Shown here piece after piece: positions 35,576-44,818 of a DNA stretch of 64,000 bases. The position numbers and the translations under genes were made by a program. The stretch comes from Bacillus fonticola (GTDB lineage: Bacteria; Bacillota; Bacilli; Bacillales; JC228). The notes under the pieces were generated by a model. That model had not been told where the DNA came from and searched no databases. It worked only from the letters and a program-made list of their open reading frames with translations. Position 1 is the first letter of the stretch; each line of letters opens with the position of its first letter. Location: the NCBI RefSeq assembly GCF_012955605.1, contig NZ_CP052135.1, positions 610,001-674,000 of the forward strand. The letters run 5' to 3'.

Positions 35576-35920
35576 CTACATCTCCCCCCTCAACCTCTCC
35601 TGTTTATGCAACACATGCCTCGTTCCCCAGTCATGCATAGCCGCCAATATCGGTTCTAAACTCTTCCCATACTCAGTAATCGAATATTCTACTTTCGGTG
35701 GAACCTGAGCGTAGACAACTCGTTCTATAATGTCCTCATCTTCTAACTCGCGTAACTGCTTCGTGAGCATTTTTTGCGTGATTCCGGGCATATTTCGTTG
35801 AAGTTCATTAAATCGTTGTGTACCTTTCTTCAGTAAATGTAACAGGATAATTGGTTTCCACTTTCCTACCAATATCCCTAGAGCGTCTTCTACTCGACAT
35901 AGTTCCGGTTCAATTGTCAT
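35576..35920 (-). CDS. HxlR family transcriptional regulator
   Basis: 114 residues, typical HxlR winged helix: CRVEDALGILVGKWKPIILL, FNELQRNMPGITQKMLTKQL, RELEDEDIIERVVYAQVPPK. The Cys near the N-terminus is the redox or aldehyde sensor position in this family. It is divergent from the luciferase-like monooxygenase operon, its most likely target. Confidence 0.92.
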   Translation of the reverse strand: MTIEPELCRVEDALGILVGKWKPIILLHLLKKGTQRFNELQRNMPGITQKMLTKQLRELEDEDIIERVVYAQVPPKVEYSITEYGKSLEPILAAMHDWGTRHVLHKQERLRGEM

Positions 35921-36114
35921 GATACATGTCCTCTCATTAGTATCGTTTTGGATACTATATTACTTTGAAGTGCGTACTTCCATTATTTTATCTTATGATC
36001 CATAATAACATGATGAACGGTTTCGTTTCTAAATACACGAAAGTTGAACATGTAATTCGGGCACAATGTCATGAGAGAATCTTTTCTTAAATTATATGTA
36101 AAGGATGAAAATAG

Positions 36115-37173
36115 ATGGAGAAATACGGTATTGATCAGCGTAAAGGACTAGAGTTTGGCATTTATACATTAGGTGATCACTTGCCAAATCCTGAAACAGG
36201 AGAAAGAATTTCAGCAGAAGAACGGATTCATGAAATTATTGAATATGCGAAACTTGCGGATCAGGCGGGGATTGACTTTTTTAGTGTAGGGGAAAGTCAT
36301 CAAGAGTATTTCGCCACACAAGCGCATGCTGTTGTCCTCTCAGCGATAGCTCAGGCAACAGAGAACATAAAAATTGCAAGTTCTTCAACGATTATTAGCA
36401 CATCAGATCCGGTTCGTGTCTATGAGAACTTTGCGACGTTAGATTTAATATCGAAGGGTCGTGCAGAGCTCATTGCTGGGCGCGCATCAAGAGTAGGACT
36501 GTTTGATTTGTTAGGCTACAATCTCCGAGATTATGAAGAGTTATTTGAGGAGAAATTTGAGCTACTTTGTCTGATCAATGAAGAAGAAGTTGTCAATTGG
36601 AGCGGAGAATACCGTGCTCCATTACAAAATGCAAAGGTGCTTCCGCGTCCGAAAAACGGTAAACTCCCTATTTGGCGTGCAGTCGGTGGTTCACCTGCTA
36701 GTGCCATAAAGGCTGGTTATGCTGGTGTTCCAATGTTTATGGCTCATTTAGGTGGACCCGTTTCTGTATTTAAGCGGACAGTTGACGCTTACCGAGAGGC
36801 TGCACAAAGTAATGGCCATGACCCAGCGGAGCTTCCTATTGCAACTGCAGGATTTTTCTATGTGGCTGAAAGCTCTCAGCAGGCACTAAAGGATTTGTAT
36901 CCTCATATTAATGAAGGAATGAAGAAAACGAACGGACAAGGATTTGCAAAGCAGCTTTTTGCCCAAGGGGTAGATCCGCATAATGTGATGAATGTCGGTA
37001 GCTCACAGGAAGTCATCGAAAAAATTCTGTATCAGCATGAAGTGTTTGGTCATCAGCGTTATATTGCACAAATTGACTTCGGTGGTATGCCGTTTGAGCG
37101 ATTAATGAAAAATATTGAGATCATTGGTACTGAAATTTTACCAGCAATCAAAAAATATACAGCCAAGAAGTAA
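36115..37173 (+). CDS. LLM-class flavin-dependent oxidoreductase
   Basis: 352 residues of the bacterial luciferase-like TIM-barrel family, using reduced FMN to oxidise a small molecule. Marks: DFFSVGESHQEYFATQAHAV, SSSTIISTSDPVRVYENFAT and GRAELIAGRASRVG. AAAGGATG precedes the ATG. Two FMN reductase genes follow at once, the expected electron suppliers of a two-component monooxygenase. Substrate unknown. Confidence 0.9.
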   Translation: MEKYGIDQRKGLEFGIYTLGDHLPNPETGERISAEERIHEIIEYAKLADQAGIDFFSVGESHQEYFATQAHAVVLSAIAQATENIKIASSSTIISTSDPVRVYENFATLDLISKGRAELIAGRASRVGLFDLLGYNLRDYEELFEEKFELLCLINEEEVVNWSGEYRAPLQNAKVLPRPKNGKLPIWRAVGGSPASAIKAGYAGVPMFMAHLGGPVSVFKRTVDAYREAAQSNGHDPAELPIATAGFFYVAESSQQALKDLYPHINEGMKKTNGQGFAKQLFAQGVDPHNVMNVGSSQEVIEKILYQHEVFGHQRYIAQIDFGGMPFERLMKNIEIIGTEILPAIKKYTAKK

Positions 37174-37186
37174 GGAGGTCGCCAAC

Positions 37187-37753
37187 ATGAAGGTTGTCGC
37201 GTTATCTGGTTCAAAAGTTGGATCAAAAACAAGAACGGCTTTGAATTATACAGTAGAAGCTATTAAGGCAAAAAGTCCGGAAGTGGAAGTGACCGTTATC
37301 GACTTAGCTGAATACGATGTTCAGTTTAGTGATGGACGGAATTATTTGGAGTATGAAGGGGACACCGGCTATGTAACTCAAACCATTATGGAAGCAGACG
37401 CTATTATGATCGGGACGCCTATTTTTCAGGCATCCATACCGGCAACATTGAAAAATATTTTTGATCTACTACCTGTCAATGCATTTCGTGATAAAGTGGT
37501 GAGTATGCTCGTAACAGCAGGCTCAGCCAAGCATTACCTAGTTGCAGAGCAGCAGTTAAAGCCGATATTAGCTTATATGAAAGCGCAAATGGTCCAAACT
37601 TATGTTTTTATTGAGGAAAAAGATTTCCACCGAAAAGAAATTACAAATGATGATGTGGTATTCCGCATTGAGCGGTTAGCGGAAGATACCATTGTATTAG
37701 CTGAAACATTTGCGAAAATTCGTGAAGACAAAGAGGCTGAATACGACTTTTGA
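37187..37753 (+). CDS. NADPH-dependent FMN reductase 1
   Basis: 188 residues, flavodoxin-like fold: MKVVALSGSKVGSKTRTAL (phosphate loop), IGTPIFQASIPATLKNIFDL and TAGSAKHYLVAEQQLKPIL. Supplies reduced FMN, probably to the luciferase-like enzyme. ATG 37187 follows AAGGAGG; the 13-bp gap shows one operon. Confidence 0.88.
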   Translation: MKVVALSGSKVGSKTRTALNYTVEAIKAKSPEVEVTVIDLAEYDVQFSDGRNYLEYEGDTGYVTQTIMEADAIMIGTPIFQASIPATLKNIFDLLPVNAFRDKVVSMLVTAGSAKHYLVAEQQLKPILAYMKAQMVQTYVFIEEKDFHRKEITNDDVVFRIERLAEDTIVLAETFAKIREDKEAEYDF

Positions 37754-37817
37754 CATTCAAGATAAGCTTGACACAAAACAACCGCATCCACAGTCGGTTT
37801 CAAAATAGGAGGAAAAC

Positions 37818-38363
37818 ATGAAACTTGTCGGTATATCAGGAGCGTTAATTGGGTCTAAAACTTCAAAGGCAGTTCACGAAGTGTTAGTAGCTGCTAGAGC
37901 ACTTGACGCTAACATTCAAACAGAGTTGGTTGATTTGCAAGATTATGAAGTCGAATTTGTAAGAGGGACACCATTATCTTATTACAATGACGATACATGG
38001 ACGGTTGTCAACAAAGTGTTGTCAGCTGATCTTCTTGTGGTGGGAACACCGATTTATCAAGCTTCTATTTCTGGTGTACTTAAAAATCTTTTTGATCATT
38101 TGCCAATTGATGCCTTTAAAAACAAAGTAACAGGCATTGTGACAACAGGGGGAACAGATAAACATTATTTAGTATCGGAATATCAGTTGAAACCTATATT
38201 ATCTTACTTAAAAGGTATTGTTCCTCCAACTAGTGTATTTGTTCATTCTGACAGTTTCAATGAACAGAATGAAATTGAAGATCAAGACATTTCTACTCGA
38301 ATAAAGAAATTAGCACAAGAAATGGTGCTTCTTCAACAACTAATGAACGAACAGGATTCCTAA
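37818..38363 (+). CDS. NADPH-dependent FMN reductase 2
   Basis: 181 residues, a diverged paralogue of the preceding protein with the same order of motifs: MKLVGISGALIGSKTSKAV, VGTPIYQASISGVLKNLFDH, TTGGTDKHYLVSEYQLKPIL. AGGAGG lies 8 bp before the ATG. Local duplication with divergence; it may have a different flavin or partner. Confidence 0.87.
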   Translation: MKLVGISGALIGSKTSKAVHEVLVAARALDANIQTELVDLQDYEVEFVRGTPLSYYNDDTWTVVNKVLSADLLVVGTPIYQASISGVLKNLFDHLPIDAFKNKVTGIVTTGGTDKHYLVSEYQLKPILSYLKGIVPPTSVFVHSDSFNEQNEIEDQDISTRIKKLAQEMVLLQQLMNEQDS

Positions 38364-38375
38364 ATACATTACATT

Positions 38376-38640
38376 TCCCTTGAAAAAATCTCCTTCGCAA
38401 CCTGATCAATATGCTCTTTTCAACTAACAGAGGATAACGTTTCATAATGAACGATGTCAAAGTAGTAGGGAAGCGGCAGTTCTTCGTTTAATTGGATTCG
38501 AAGGAGATTTTCGGGTTGTTCTGTAATATCCCTCCGAAAAGGACAAGATCAACATCAGGATCGTTATGATAGTTTCCCATTGCCCAGCTTCCCAAAAATG
38601 GCAGCGTGACAAATTTCCTCTAACTCTCCTAATTTCATCG
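38376..38640 (-). pseudogene. MNT-type nucleotidyltransferase remnant
   Basis: The minus strand reads SWAMGNYHNDPDVDLVLFG, the GSxxxG...DxDxD core of minimal nucleotidyltransferases. A frameshift leads to QLNEELPLPYYFDIVHYETL, the family's C-terminal part, and then a stop within KEHIDQVAKEIF. Such proteins are often the antitoxin of HEPN/MNT pairs; no HEPN partner is seen. Confidence 0.7.
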
Positions 38641-38801
38641 TAACCCCCTTTGTTAATTCCACATCTATTTTACCACACAAACTGGAAGTATATGGTATCC
38701 CCACAAGATAGTAAAGCTTAAAAACAATGTATTTTTTTTTAGTTGTAAAAAAAGTGATGCTGGTGATTGACGATAGAAGGAGGCATTTGATAGAGTTTAG
38801 T

Positions 38802-38816
38802 TAATAATGATTATCA
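38802..38816 (+). promoter_or_regulatory. Fur box before the AraC gene
   Basis: TAATAATGATTATCA fits the 7-1-7 Fur consensus TGATAATNATTATCA with one mismatch, 46 bp before the start codon. Predicts iron-repressed expression. Confidence 0.85.
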
Positions 38817-38861
38817 TTGTTATAAGAGGAGTCGAAAAGTTTACGCCAGTAGGTCCTTGTC

Positions 38862-39782
38862 ATGCAAATTAATTACAAACTGCCTGAAGAGCGAATGTTC
38901 TTCCATGTCGATAGCTACGATAAAGTTTCACGGCAATACTTTCTCGATAAGTCCGGAAAGGAGAATCTAATGCATACCGAAGCCCCTTTCGATGATAGAC
39001 TCGCTGTTTATTTGTACAATTTGGTAGACATCACACATATTTATTCAGAACAATTTTCTTATCAAAATACATTCTTGTATACCCTCCTGTTAGTGAATGA
39101 CGGTAAGGGAACCATTTCCATTGACGGGCGGAATTACCCTTTGCACCGGCATAAGGCGTTCATTATTGCTCCGCATACCTCTGTAAATGTCTATTCCCAT
39201 TCACAATGCCCACTCGATTATTATCAGATACAGTTTCACGCTCTTCAGACTAAGGACCAAAGTCAGTTTGCCCCTGCTGAGCTTAACTGCCCGAATGAGT
39301 TACATATCACACATTTTCATTATCTGAGCGATAAGATGCATGAGATCGAGACGAAACATAAAAGTAGAAACAAGTGGGATAGCATGAAGGCGAATATTCT
39401 GTTTCAAGAAATGATTCTCCTCCTATTCAAAGAGTCTGTTCCGTCACAACAGTCAGGGGCAAATCAATCGATTACCCTTACGTTGGATTATATAGAGCAA
39501 AACTATCCACTACATATTACCCGTAAGAAGCTTGCAGAAATGGCAGGAATGAGTACTGATTATTACTCGCGCGCATTCAAGAAAAAAGTCGGGAAAAGCC
39601 CAATGGAGTATTTGAGTGACATTCGCATCAACCAAGCGAAACAACTCCTCATGATGTCTCACGATACTTTACGTTCTATTGCCCATCAGGTCGGTTTTAG
39701 CGATGAGTTTTATTTCAGTCGCAAATTTAAAGCTGTGACAGGCAATTCACCAACCGCTTACGTGAGCAAAATTAAAAACTAA
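38862..39782 (+). CDS. AraC family regulator of siderophore uptake (Btr-like)
   Basis: 306 residues. The N-terminal 170 form a cupin-like sensor (LHRHKAFIIAPHTSVNVYSH); the C-terminal 100 carry two HTH motifs (ITRKKLAEMAGMSTDYYSRA and LRSIAHQVGFSDEFYFSRKF). Btr of B. subtilis activates feuABC when it binds bacillibactin; that protein has an added binding-protein domain that is absent here. The Fur box and the uptake genes just downstream support the same role. Confidence 0.85.
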   Translation: MQINYKLPEERMFFHVDSYDKVSRQYFLDKSGKENLMHTEAPFDDRLAVYLYNLVDITHIYSEQFSYQNTFLYTLLLVNDGKGTISIDGRNYPLHRHKAFIIAPHTSVNVYSHSQCPLDYYQIQFHALQTKDQSQFAPAELNCPNELHITHFHYLSDKMHEIETKHKSRNKWDSMKANILFQEMILLLFKESVPSQQSGANQSITLTLDYIEQNYPLHITRKKLAEMAGMSTDYYSRAFKKKVGKSPMEYLSDIRINQAKQLLMMSHDTLRSIAHQVGFSDEFYFSRKFKAVTGNSPTAYVSKIKN

Positions 39783-39938
39783 GAAAAGATTGCTTCACTA
39801 ACATCTCTATACATGGTATACCTCACTATCACATGACCTATTGCTGTACAAAATAGAGGAGCTACTCATGTCGGATTCATCCAAAGAGTGGTCGTAAATA
39901 TCCATGTTCATTCAAGTCGTTTCCCGTATAATCAGTAA

Positions 39939-39953
39939 TGAGAATCAGTATCA
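39939..39953 (+). promoter_or_regulatory. Fur box before the siderophore-binding protein gene
   Basis: TGAGAATCAGTATCA matches the 7-1-7 Fur consensus with two mismatches. It lies in the 320-bp gap after the AraC gene, which also should hold the AraC operator. Confidence 0.8.
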
Positions 39954-40006
39954 CTTATTTTGCAAAGTATACGAAGACAACCTCATCCTATAAAGGAGAA
40001 GCGGAT

Positions 40007-40072
40007 GTGAACACGAAACCGGCGGATAGCACCCTGGAATCAATAGTTAGTTTGCAGAATGGTGATTATTGA
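40007..40072 (+). CDS. Possible 21-codon leader ORF
   Basis: GTG start 5-6 bp after AAAGGAGAAG, then NTKPADSTLESIVSLQNGDY and TGA at 40070. The ribosome site is better than that of many genes in the window. It may be a leader peptide or a remnant; no known family. Confidence 0.3.
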   Translation: MNTKPADSTLESIVSLQNGDY

Positions 40073-40101
40073 AAACTAGAGGGAAAGGAAGAGGGATACG
40101 A

Positions 40102-41115
40102 ATGGGTAAAGGAAATAAGTCATTATTCATGTTTGCGATGATTTTTCTATTTATGCTGGTGCTTGCTGGTTGCGGGGCAAGTGAACAAGGAGAGTCAGCT
40201 TCTCAACCAACTGAAGAAACAACCGCAGGGCAGTCTAACACCAACGAAGAAAAACAAACGTCCGAAGATAAAAGTGTCAGGGTGATCGAACACGCGATGG
40301 GGACTACTGAAATTGAGGGAACTCCTAAAAGAATCGTGACGCTATATCAAGGAGCAACAGATGCTGCTGTTGCCTACGGTGTGAAGCCTGTAGGGGTTGT
40401 TGAATCCTGGGTGGAAAAGCCTATTTATAATTATTTAAGAGATGATCTGGAAGGGGTTCAGGTTATTGGCTTAGAAACTCAACCTAATTTAGAAGAAATT
40501 TATAAGCTAAAGCCAGATCTCATTATTGCTTCAAAGTTACGTCATGAAGATATATACGAACAGTTGTCAGAAATTGCTCCTACAGTCATGGAAGAATCAG
40601 TATTTGAGTGGAAAGACACAGTCCGTTTGGTAGGGCAATCCTTAAATAAGCAAGAGGTAGGCGATCAGTTGTTAGCAGATTGGGACAACCGCGTGAATGA
40701 TTTTAAAGAAAAGATGGGCGATCGATTGCCAATTGAAGTAGCAATTACGAACTTTAGAGCCGATCATGCGCGTATTTTTTACATGGGGTATGCCGGGAAG
40801 ATCTTGCAGGAGCTAGGTTTTACACGACCTGAAGGCCAAACGGAAGATATTTGGGGAGTGAAATTGACTTCCAAAGAAAGTATCCCAGACATGAATGCCG
40901 ACATGATTTTCAATTTCAACTCAGGTACAGAGACCGAACAGATTCAACAAACGTATGAAGAATGGACAACTTCTCCTTTGTGGAAGGAACTAGACGCTGT
41001 TCAAAATGATCAAGTCATTATGGTCGATGAGGTGAAATGGAATAGTGCAGGCGGTTATATAACGGCCAACATGATGTTAGACGACCTTTACGAGATATTC
41101 GAATTGGAAAAATAG
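40102..41115 (+). CDS. Iron-siderophore ABC transporter, substrate-binding lipoprotein
   Basis: 337 residues. Lipobox LVLAGC, an acidic Thr/Glu linker, then a class III binding-protein fold (GTPKRIVTLYQGATDAAVAY, LETQPNLEEIYKLKPDLIIA, WNSAGGYITANMMLDDLYEI) as in FeuA/YclQ types. ATG 40102 has AGGAAGAGGG 6 bp upstream; the frame is open from a TTG at 40069. Binds a ferric siderophore outside the membrane and hands it to the two permeases that follow. Confidence 0.9.
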   Translation: MGKGNKSLFMFAMIFLFMLVLAGCGASEQGESASQPTEETTAGQSNTNEEKQTSEDKSVRVIEHAMGTTEIEGTPKRIVTLYQGATDAAVAYGVKPVGVVESWVEKPIYNYLRDDLEGVQVIGLETQPNLEEIYKLKPDLIIASKLRHEDIYEQLSEIAPTVMEESVFEWKDTVRLVGQSLNKQEVGDQLLADWDNRVNDFKEKMGDRLPIEVAITNFRADHARIFYMGYAGKILQELGFTRPEGQTEDIWGVKLTSKESIPDMNADMIFNFNSGTETEQIQQTYEEWTTSPLWKELDAVQNDQVIMVDEVKWNSAGGYITANMMLDDLYEIFELEK

Positions 41116-41135
41116 AGAAGCGATAAAGCTGCAAG

Positions 41136-41173
41136 AAGGGGAGGAGATGGCATTTTCTATCTTTCTCCCCTTT
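41136..41173 (+). terminator. Hairpin between binding protein and permease genes
   Basis: AAGGGGAGGAGAT pairs with ATCTTTCTCCCCTTT. Not followed by a long T-tract, so more likely a partial terminator or RNA-stabilising hairpin that keeps binding protein in excess of permease. Confidence 0.65.
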
Positions 41174-41197
41174 ATCATTTCATGAGAGAGTGAGGAT

Positions 41198-42211
41198 ATG
41201 TTTCATTTTTTTTCGAGTACAAAAATGAAGGTAGTAGGCTTATTGCTGCTTCTAGTTTTATTAGTTGGTTCCTTTGTGGCCAGCATTATTTTCGGGAGAA
41301 CGCCTATTACATTCGACATGGCACTAGCTGCCCTGCTAAACTATGATGCGAATTCAATAGAACACATGATTATTTATACGGAGCGTTTACCACGGGCTGT
41401 GATTGCCACATTTGTTGGCGCAAGTCTGGCGGTTGCGGGTGCACTGATGCAGGCGTTAACAAGGAATCCATTAGCTTCCCCTAGTATTTTCGGAATTAAT
41501 GCAGGAGCTATATTTTTCGTCGTACTAGCTAGCCTCTTTCTTTCCATCTCGTCCTTAGTTTTTTTAATGTGGTTTGCCTTCCTTGGAGCATTCCTCTCAG
41601 CCATTATCGTGTATTTTCTCGGTTCTTTAGGGAGAGACGGACTGACTCCACTCAAAATTATATTAGCCGGTACCGCTGTAACGGCTATGTTCACTTCTTT
41701 TACGCAAGCCATTTTAGTTTTTAATGAAACGGGTATGCAAGACGTTTTATTTTGGTTGGCTGGGTCTGTGAGTGGACGCACACTCGCTATGTTGCTCCCT
41801 GTGTTGCCATTTATGGTACTGTCAATCGTGGTTTCGATGTTTATGGGCCGGGCAATTAATCTATTACTATTGGGAGATGATGTTGCGACGGGGATGGGTC
41901 AGAATATCGTCTTAGTGAAGCTAGCCATGGGGATCGCGATTGTTTTACTTGCAGGTGGGTCTGTGGCGGTAGTAGGATCTGTTGGTTTCATCGGTCTCAT
42001 CATTCCTCATGTTTCGCGTGGTCTTGTTGGAAATGATTACAGGTGGATGCTCCCTTTTTCAGCGGTTTTAGGGGCGATTTTGCTATTGGGAGCCGATGTG
42101 CTGGCAAGACTCGTCATTATGCCACAGGAGGTCCCCATCGGTGTAATGACAGCTTTTCTAGGGGTGCCCTTTTTTGTCTATATTGCGCGTAAGGGGTTGA
42201 CGAAGAAATGA
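41198..42211 (+). CDS. FecCD-type siderophore permease 1
   Basis: 337 residues, about nine or ten membrane helices: LPRAVIATFVGASLAVAGAL, LTRNPLASPSIFGINAGA and GSVGFIGLIIPHVSRGLVG, the conserved FecCD motifs including the ATPase-coupling loop. The gene overlaps the second permease by 4 bp (ATGA). Confidence 0.93.
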   Translation: MFHFFSSTKMKVVGLLLLLVLLVGSFVASIIFGRTPITFDMALAALLNYDANSIEHMIIYTERLPRAVIATFVGASLAVAGALMQALTRNPLASPSIFGINAGAIFFVVLASLFLSISSLVFLMWFAFLGAFLSAIIVYFLGSLGRDGLTPLKIILAGTAVTAMFTSFTQAILVFNETGMQDVLFWLAGSVSGRTLAMLLPVLPFMVLSIVVSMFMGRAINLLLLGDDVATGMGQNIVLVKLAMGIAIVLLAGGSVAVVGSVGFIGLIIPHVSRGLVGNDYRWMLPFSAVLGAILLLGADVLARLVIMPQEVPIGVMTAFLGVPFFVYIARKGLTKK

Positions 42212-43251
42212 AACGATATATGTCATTTCGAAACAAAAACGAGTCAATTTCTTTTCAAATTGAAAAAAGATCAGTGTTCGTGATCTCTTTCCTTACTCTT
42301 TTTTTATTACTCTTTTTTGTGGTGGGTACTGGGTTAGGAGATACACGAATTGCTCCTATAGAAGTGATCCGAACAATCTTTGGAACGGGTTCAGGAGAGT
42401 ATGACTTTATCGTGCAAAATTTACGATTACCACGAGCGATCGTTGCCCTACTTGTCGGAGCGGCACTTGGCGTTTCAGGTGCAATCCTTCAAGGAATTAT
42501 TCGGAATCCACTTGCTTCCCCAGATATTATCGGCATTACGGGAGGGGCATCTGTAGCCGCCGTTAGTTTTATTACTTATTTGAGTGGCGCAGTCAGCATA
42601 AAGTTATTGCCATTAGCCGCCATTGCAGGGGCTATTACCGCATCGCTACTCATCTACGTTTTGTCTTGGAGGGATGGGGTTACTCCGATGCGCCTCGTCC
42701 TGATAGGGATAGGAATTTCTGCGGCGATGAGTGCAGCCACTACGTTGATGCTTGTTATGAGTCCCTTTTTTTCGGCAGGCCAAGCTTATATTTGGTTAAC
42801 AGGCAGTGTTTACGGTGCATCTTGGGAGGATGTGTATCCCTTATTGGCAGTGAATTTGTTGTTTATTCCGCTCGCTCTTTTTTATGCGAAAGCTTTGAAT
42901 GTACAAGAGCTAGGCGATGAAATAGCGACGGGTCTAGGGGCTACCGTTCAGAAACATCGGTTTGTGCTTTCTTTTATTAGCGTGGTGTTAGCAGGATCAG
43001 CTGTTTCTGTAGCCGGCGCTATTGGATTTGTAGGCCTCATAGCACCACATATTGCACGAAAATTAGTAGGTCGTCCTTTTGGTAGTTTACTTTTAGCTTC
43101 TGCTTTAATAGGCGGATTGCTCGTATTTACTGCTGACCTGATCGCGAGGACGGCTTTTTATCCGCTTGATATTCCCGCTGGAGTCTTCACTGCGGGTGTC
43201 GGTGCTTTATTTTTTCTTTATTTATTATTCAGGAATCGACATGACTTATGA
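42208..43251 (+). CDS. FecCD-type siderophore permease 2
   Basis: 347 residues with the same fold as permease 1: LPRAIVALLVGAALGVSGAI, IIRNPLASPDIIGITGGAS and GAIGFVGLIAPHIARKLVG. Forms a heterodimer with permease 1. No ATPase gene follows; in B. subtilis feuABC also lacks one and uses the shared ATPase YusV, so the same is expected here. Confidence 0.93.
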   Translation: MKRYMSFRNKNESISFQIEKRSVFVISFLTLFLLLFFVVGTGLGDTRIAPIEVIRTIFGTGSGEYDFIVQNLRLPRAIVALLVGAALGVSGAILQGIIRNPLASPDIIGITGGASVAAVSFITYLSGAVSIKLLPLAAIAGAITASLLIYVLSWRDGVTPMRLVLIGIGISAAMSAATTLMLVMSPFFSAGQAYIWLTGSVYGASWEDVYPLLAVNLLFIPLALFYAKALNVQELGDEIATGLGATVQKHRFVLSFISVVLAGSAVSVAGAIGFVGLIAPHIARKLVGRPFGSLLLASALIGGLLVFTADLIARTAFYPLDIPAGVFTAGVGALFFLYLLFRNRHDL

Positions 43252-43460
43252 CATACGTTGGAATAGGGGAGAAGTGAACATGAACGATAGACGAATTGCA
43301 AAAGAGGCGACAGCACAATAACCTCTCATAAAATTGTGGAATTTACCCAATGAATTTACGAGAGTTTTCGTTTATGATAGTAGAGTCTATCTTCATACAT
43401 CATCAAGCATCACATTAGAGTTTTCGTACAAAGTACAAGCTATATTAGGAGAGACTAATA

Positions 43461-44273
43461 ATGGAATGGAAAAATCTGTACCGTGGAATGATTATGGGAG
43501 TGACCGATTTGATCCCTGGTGTGAGTGGGGGAACGATGGCCGTCGTGCTCGGCATTTACGATCGACTACTCGAAGCAATTAGTGGTTTCTTCAGCAAGGA
43601 ATGGAAGCGGCACCTTGGGTTTCTCGTCCCACTCGGCATAGGGGTCGTGATCGCTCTTCTTGCTTTGAGTCGACTCATTGACTATCTTCTTAAGGAGTAC
43701 TTTGAGCCGACGCAGTTCTTTTTTATCGGGCTGATTATCGGTGTAATTCCTTTTCTTATTCGACATTCGGAGGCAAAGCGCTATTTTACAACGCGGCACA
43801 TTATTGCACTCATTATAGCAGCAGTTCTGGTTGCTTCCATGGCGTTTATCAAAACGGACACCTCGGCAGAGCCAATAGAATCATTAACGATATTGTCGGC
43901 AATTGGCCTATTTTTGTCAGGGTGGCTGGCAAGTATGGCGATGCTGTTGCCGGGCATTAGTGGCTCGTTTATTTTGCTACTACTAGGTGTGTATTCAACG
44001 GCAATTCGTGCGCTGTCCACACTTGATCTACCATTTATAGCAGTCATCGGTGCGGGGGTAGTGGTCGGATTTATTATTAGTAGTAAAGGGATTCGATACA
44101 TGCTGTCACACTTCCATCACATGACGTTTGCTGTGATTATTGGGCTCATCATCGGGTCCATCGCGGTTGTTTATCCTGGGGTGTCCGGAGACATCGCTAC
44201 GAACATCATTAGTGTCGTCACGTTTGTTGCCGGTCTTTTGTTGACTTTGGCTTTTGGGGCGAAGAGTAACTGA
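43461..44273 (+). CDS. DUF368 membrane protein (polyprenyl-phosphate translocase family)
   Basis: 270 residues, about eight membrane segments. The DUF368 signature is complete: GVTDLIPGVSGGTMAVVLGI near the start and its second version MLLPGISGSFILLLLGVYS. DUF368 members (PopT) return undecaprenyl phosphate across the membrane for wall synthesis. The ATG at 43461 follows TTAGGAGAG. A single-gene unit. Confidence 0.9.
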   Translation: MEWKNLYRGMIMGVTDLIPGVSGGTMAVVLGIYDRLLEAISGFFSKEWKRHLGFLVPLGIGVVIALLALSRLIDYLLKEYFEPTQFFFIGLIIGVIPFLIRHSEAKRYFTTRHIIALIIAAVLVASMAFIKTDTSAEPIESLTILSAIGLFLSGWLASMAMLLPGISGSFILLLLGVYSTAIRALSTLDLPFIAVIGAGVVVGFIISSKGIRYMLSHFHHMTFAVIIGLIIGSIAVVYPGVSGDIATNIISVVTFVAGLLLTLAFGAKSN

Positions 44274-44304
44274 AGCATGTTGAATTTTACGGGTTTAAAA
44301 TGGA

Positions 44305-44332
44305 GGGGGTCAATATAATTGGCTCCCTTTTC
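44305..44332 (+). terminator. Terminator of the DUF368 gene
   Basis: GGGGGTCAAT pairs with ATTGGCTCCC (two G-U pairs), loop ATA, then TTTTCC. It lies 32 bp after the stop codon. Confidence 0.65.
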
Positions 44333-44410
44333 CTATTTTCGTTACTATATCTCGGTTAGTTACGTGCGTTTCCTCATTTATAATTCCCATCTTTTCTGTT
44401 CTATCCCAGG

Positions 44411-44665
44411 CTAACGCTCTTATCTCGGGAATAACGCTCTTATCTCGGGAATAACGCTCTTATCTCGGGAATAGCGCTCTTATCTTGGGAATAGCGCTCT
44501 TATCTCAGGAATAACGCTCTTATCTCGGGAATAGCGCTCTTATCTCGGGAATAGCGCTCTTATCTCGGGAATAACGCTCTTATCTCGGGAATAGCGCTCT
44601 TATCTCGGGAATAGCGCTCTTATCTTAGGAATAACGCTCTTATCTTGGGAATAGCGCTCTTATCT
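44411..44665 (+). repeat. Tandem array, 13 units of 20 bp
   Basis: Thirteen head-to-tail copies of a 20-bp unit, consensus CGCTCTTATCTCGGGAATAA, with A/G at AATAACG/AATAGCG and a few CTTGG, CTCAGG, CTTAGG variants. The period never changes. Different in sequence from the array at 6251 but sharing the GGAAT...GCTC frame and the exact 20-bp length. It lies between the DUF368 terminator and the M20 gene. No spacers and no ribosome site. Confidence 0.97.
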
Positions 44666-44818
44666 AATACTTAGATACTAAACACACTCCCTTTAGTCAC
44701 CTTGATAGAAACATGACGCCTTCTTATTCTTTCAGGAAATACTTTTCTGCAATCTTGTCCTATCATATATGGTACGATGTGAGAAAGAATTTATCTGAAT
44801 ACAGAGGAGAATGCAAAG

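Noticed and set aside
43280-43321. 13-codon frame MNDRRIAKEATAQ after the second permease
   Set aside because: It has a ribosome-like GGGGAGAAGTG before it, but is too short to support; perhaps a remnant of a lost gene of the siderophore operon.
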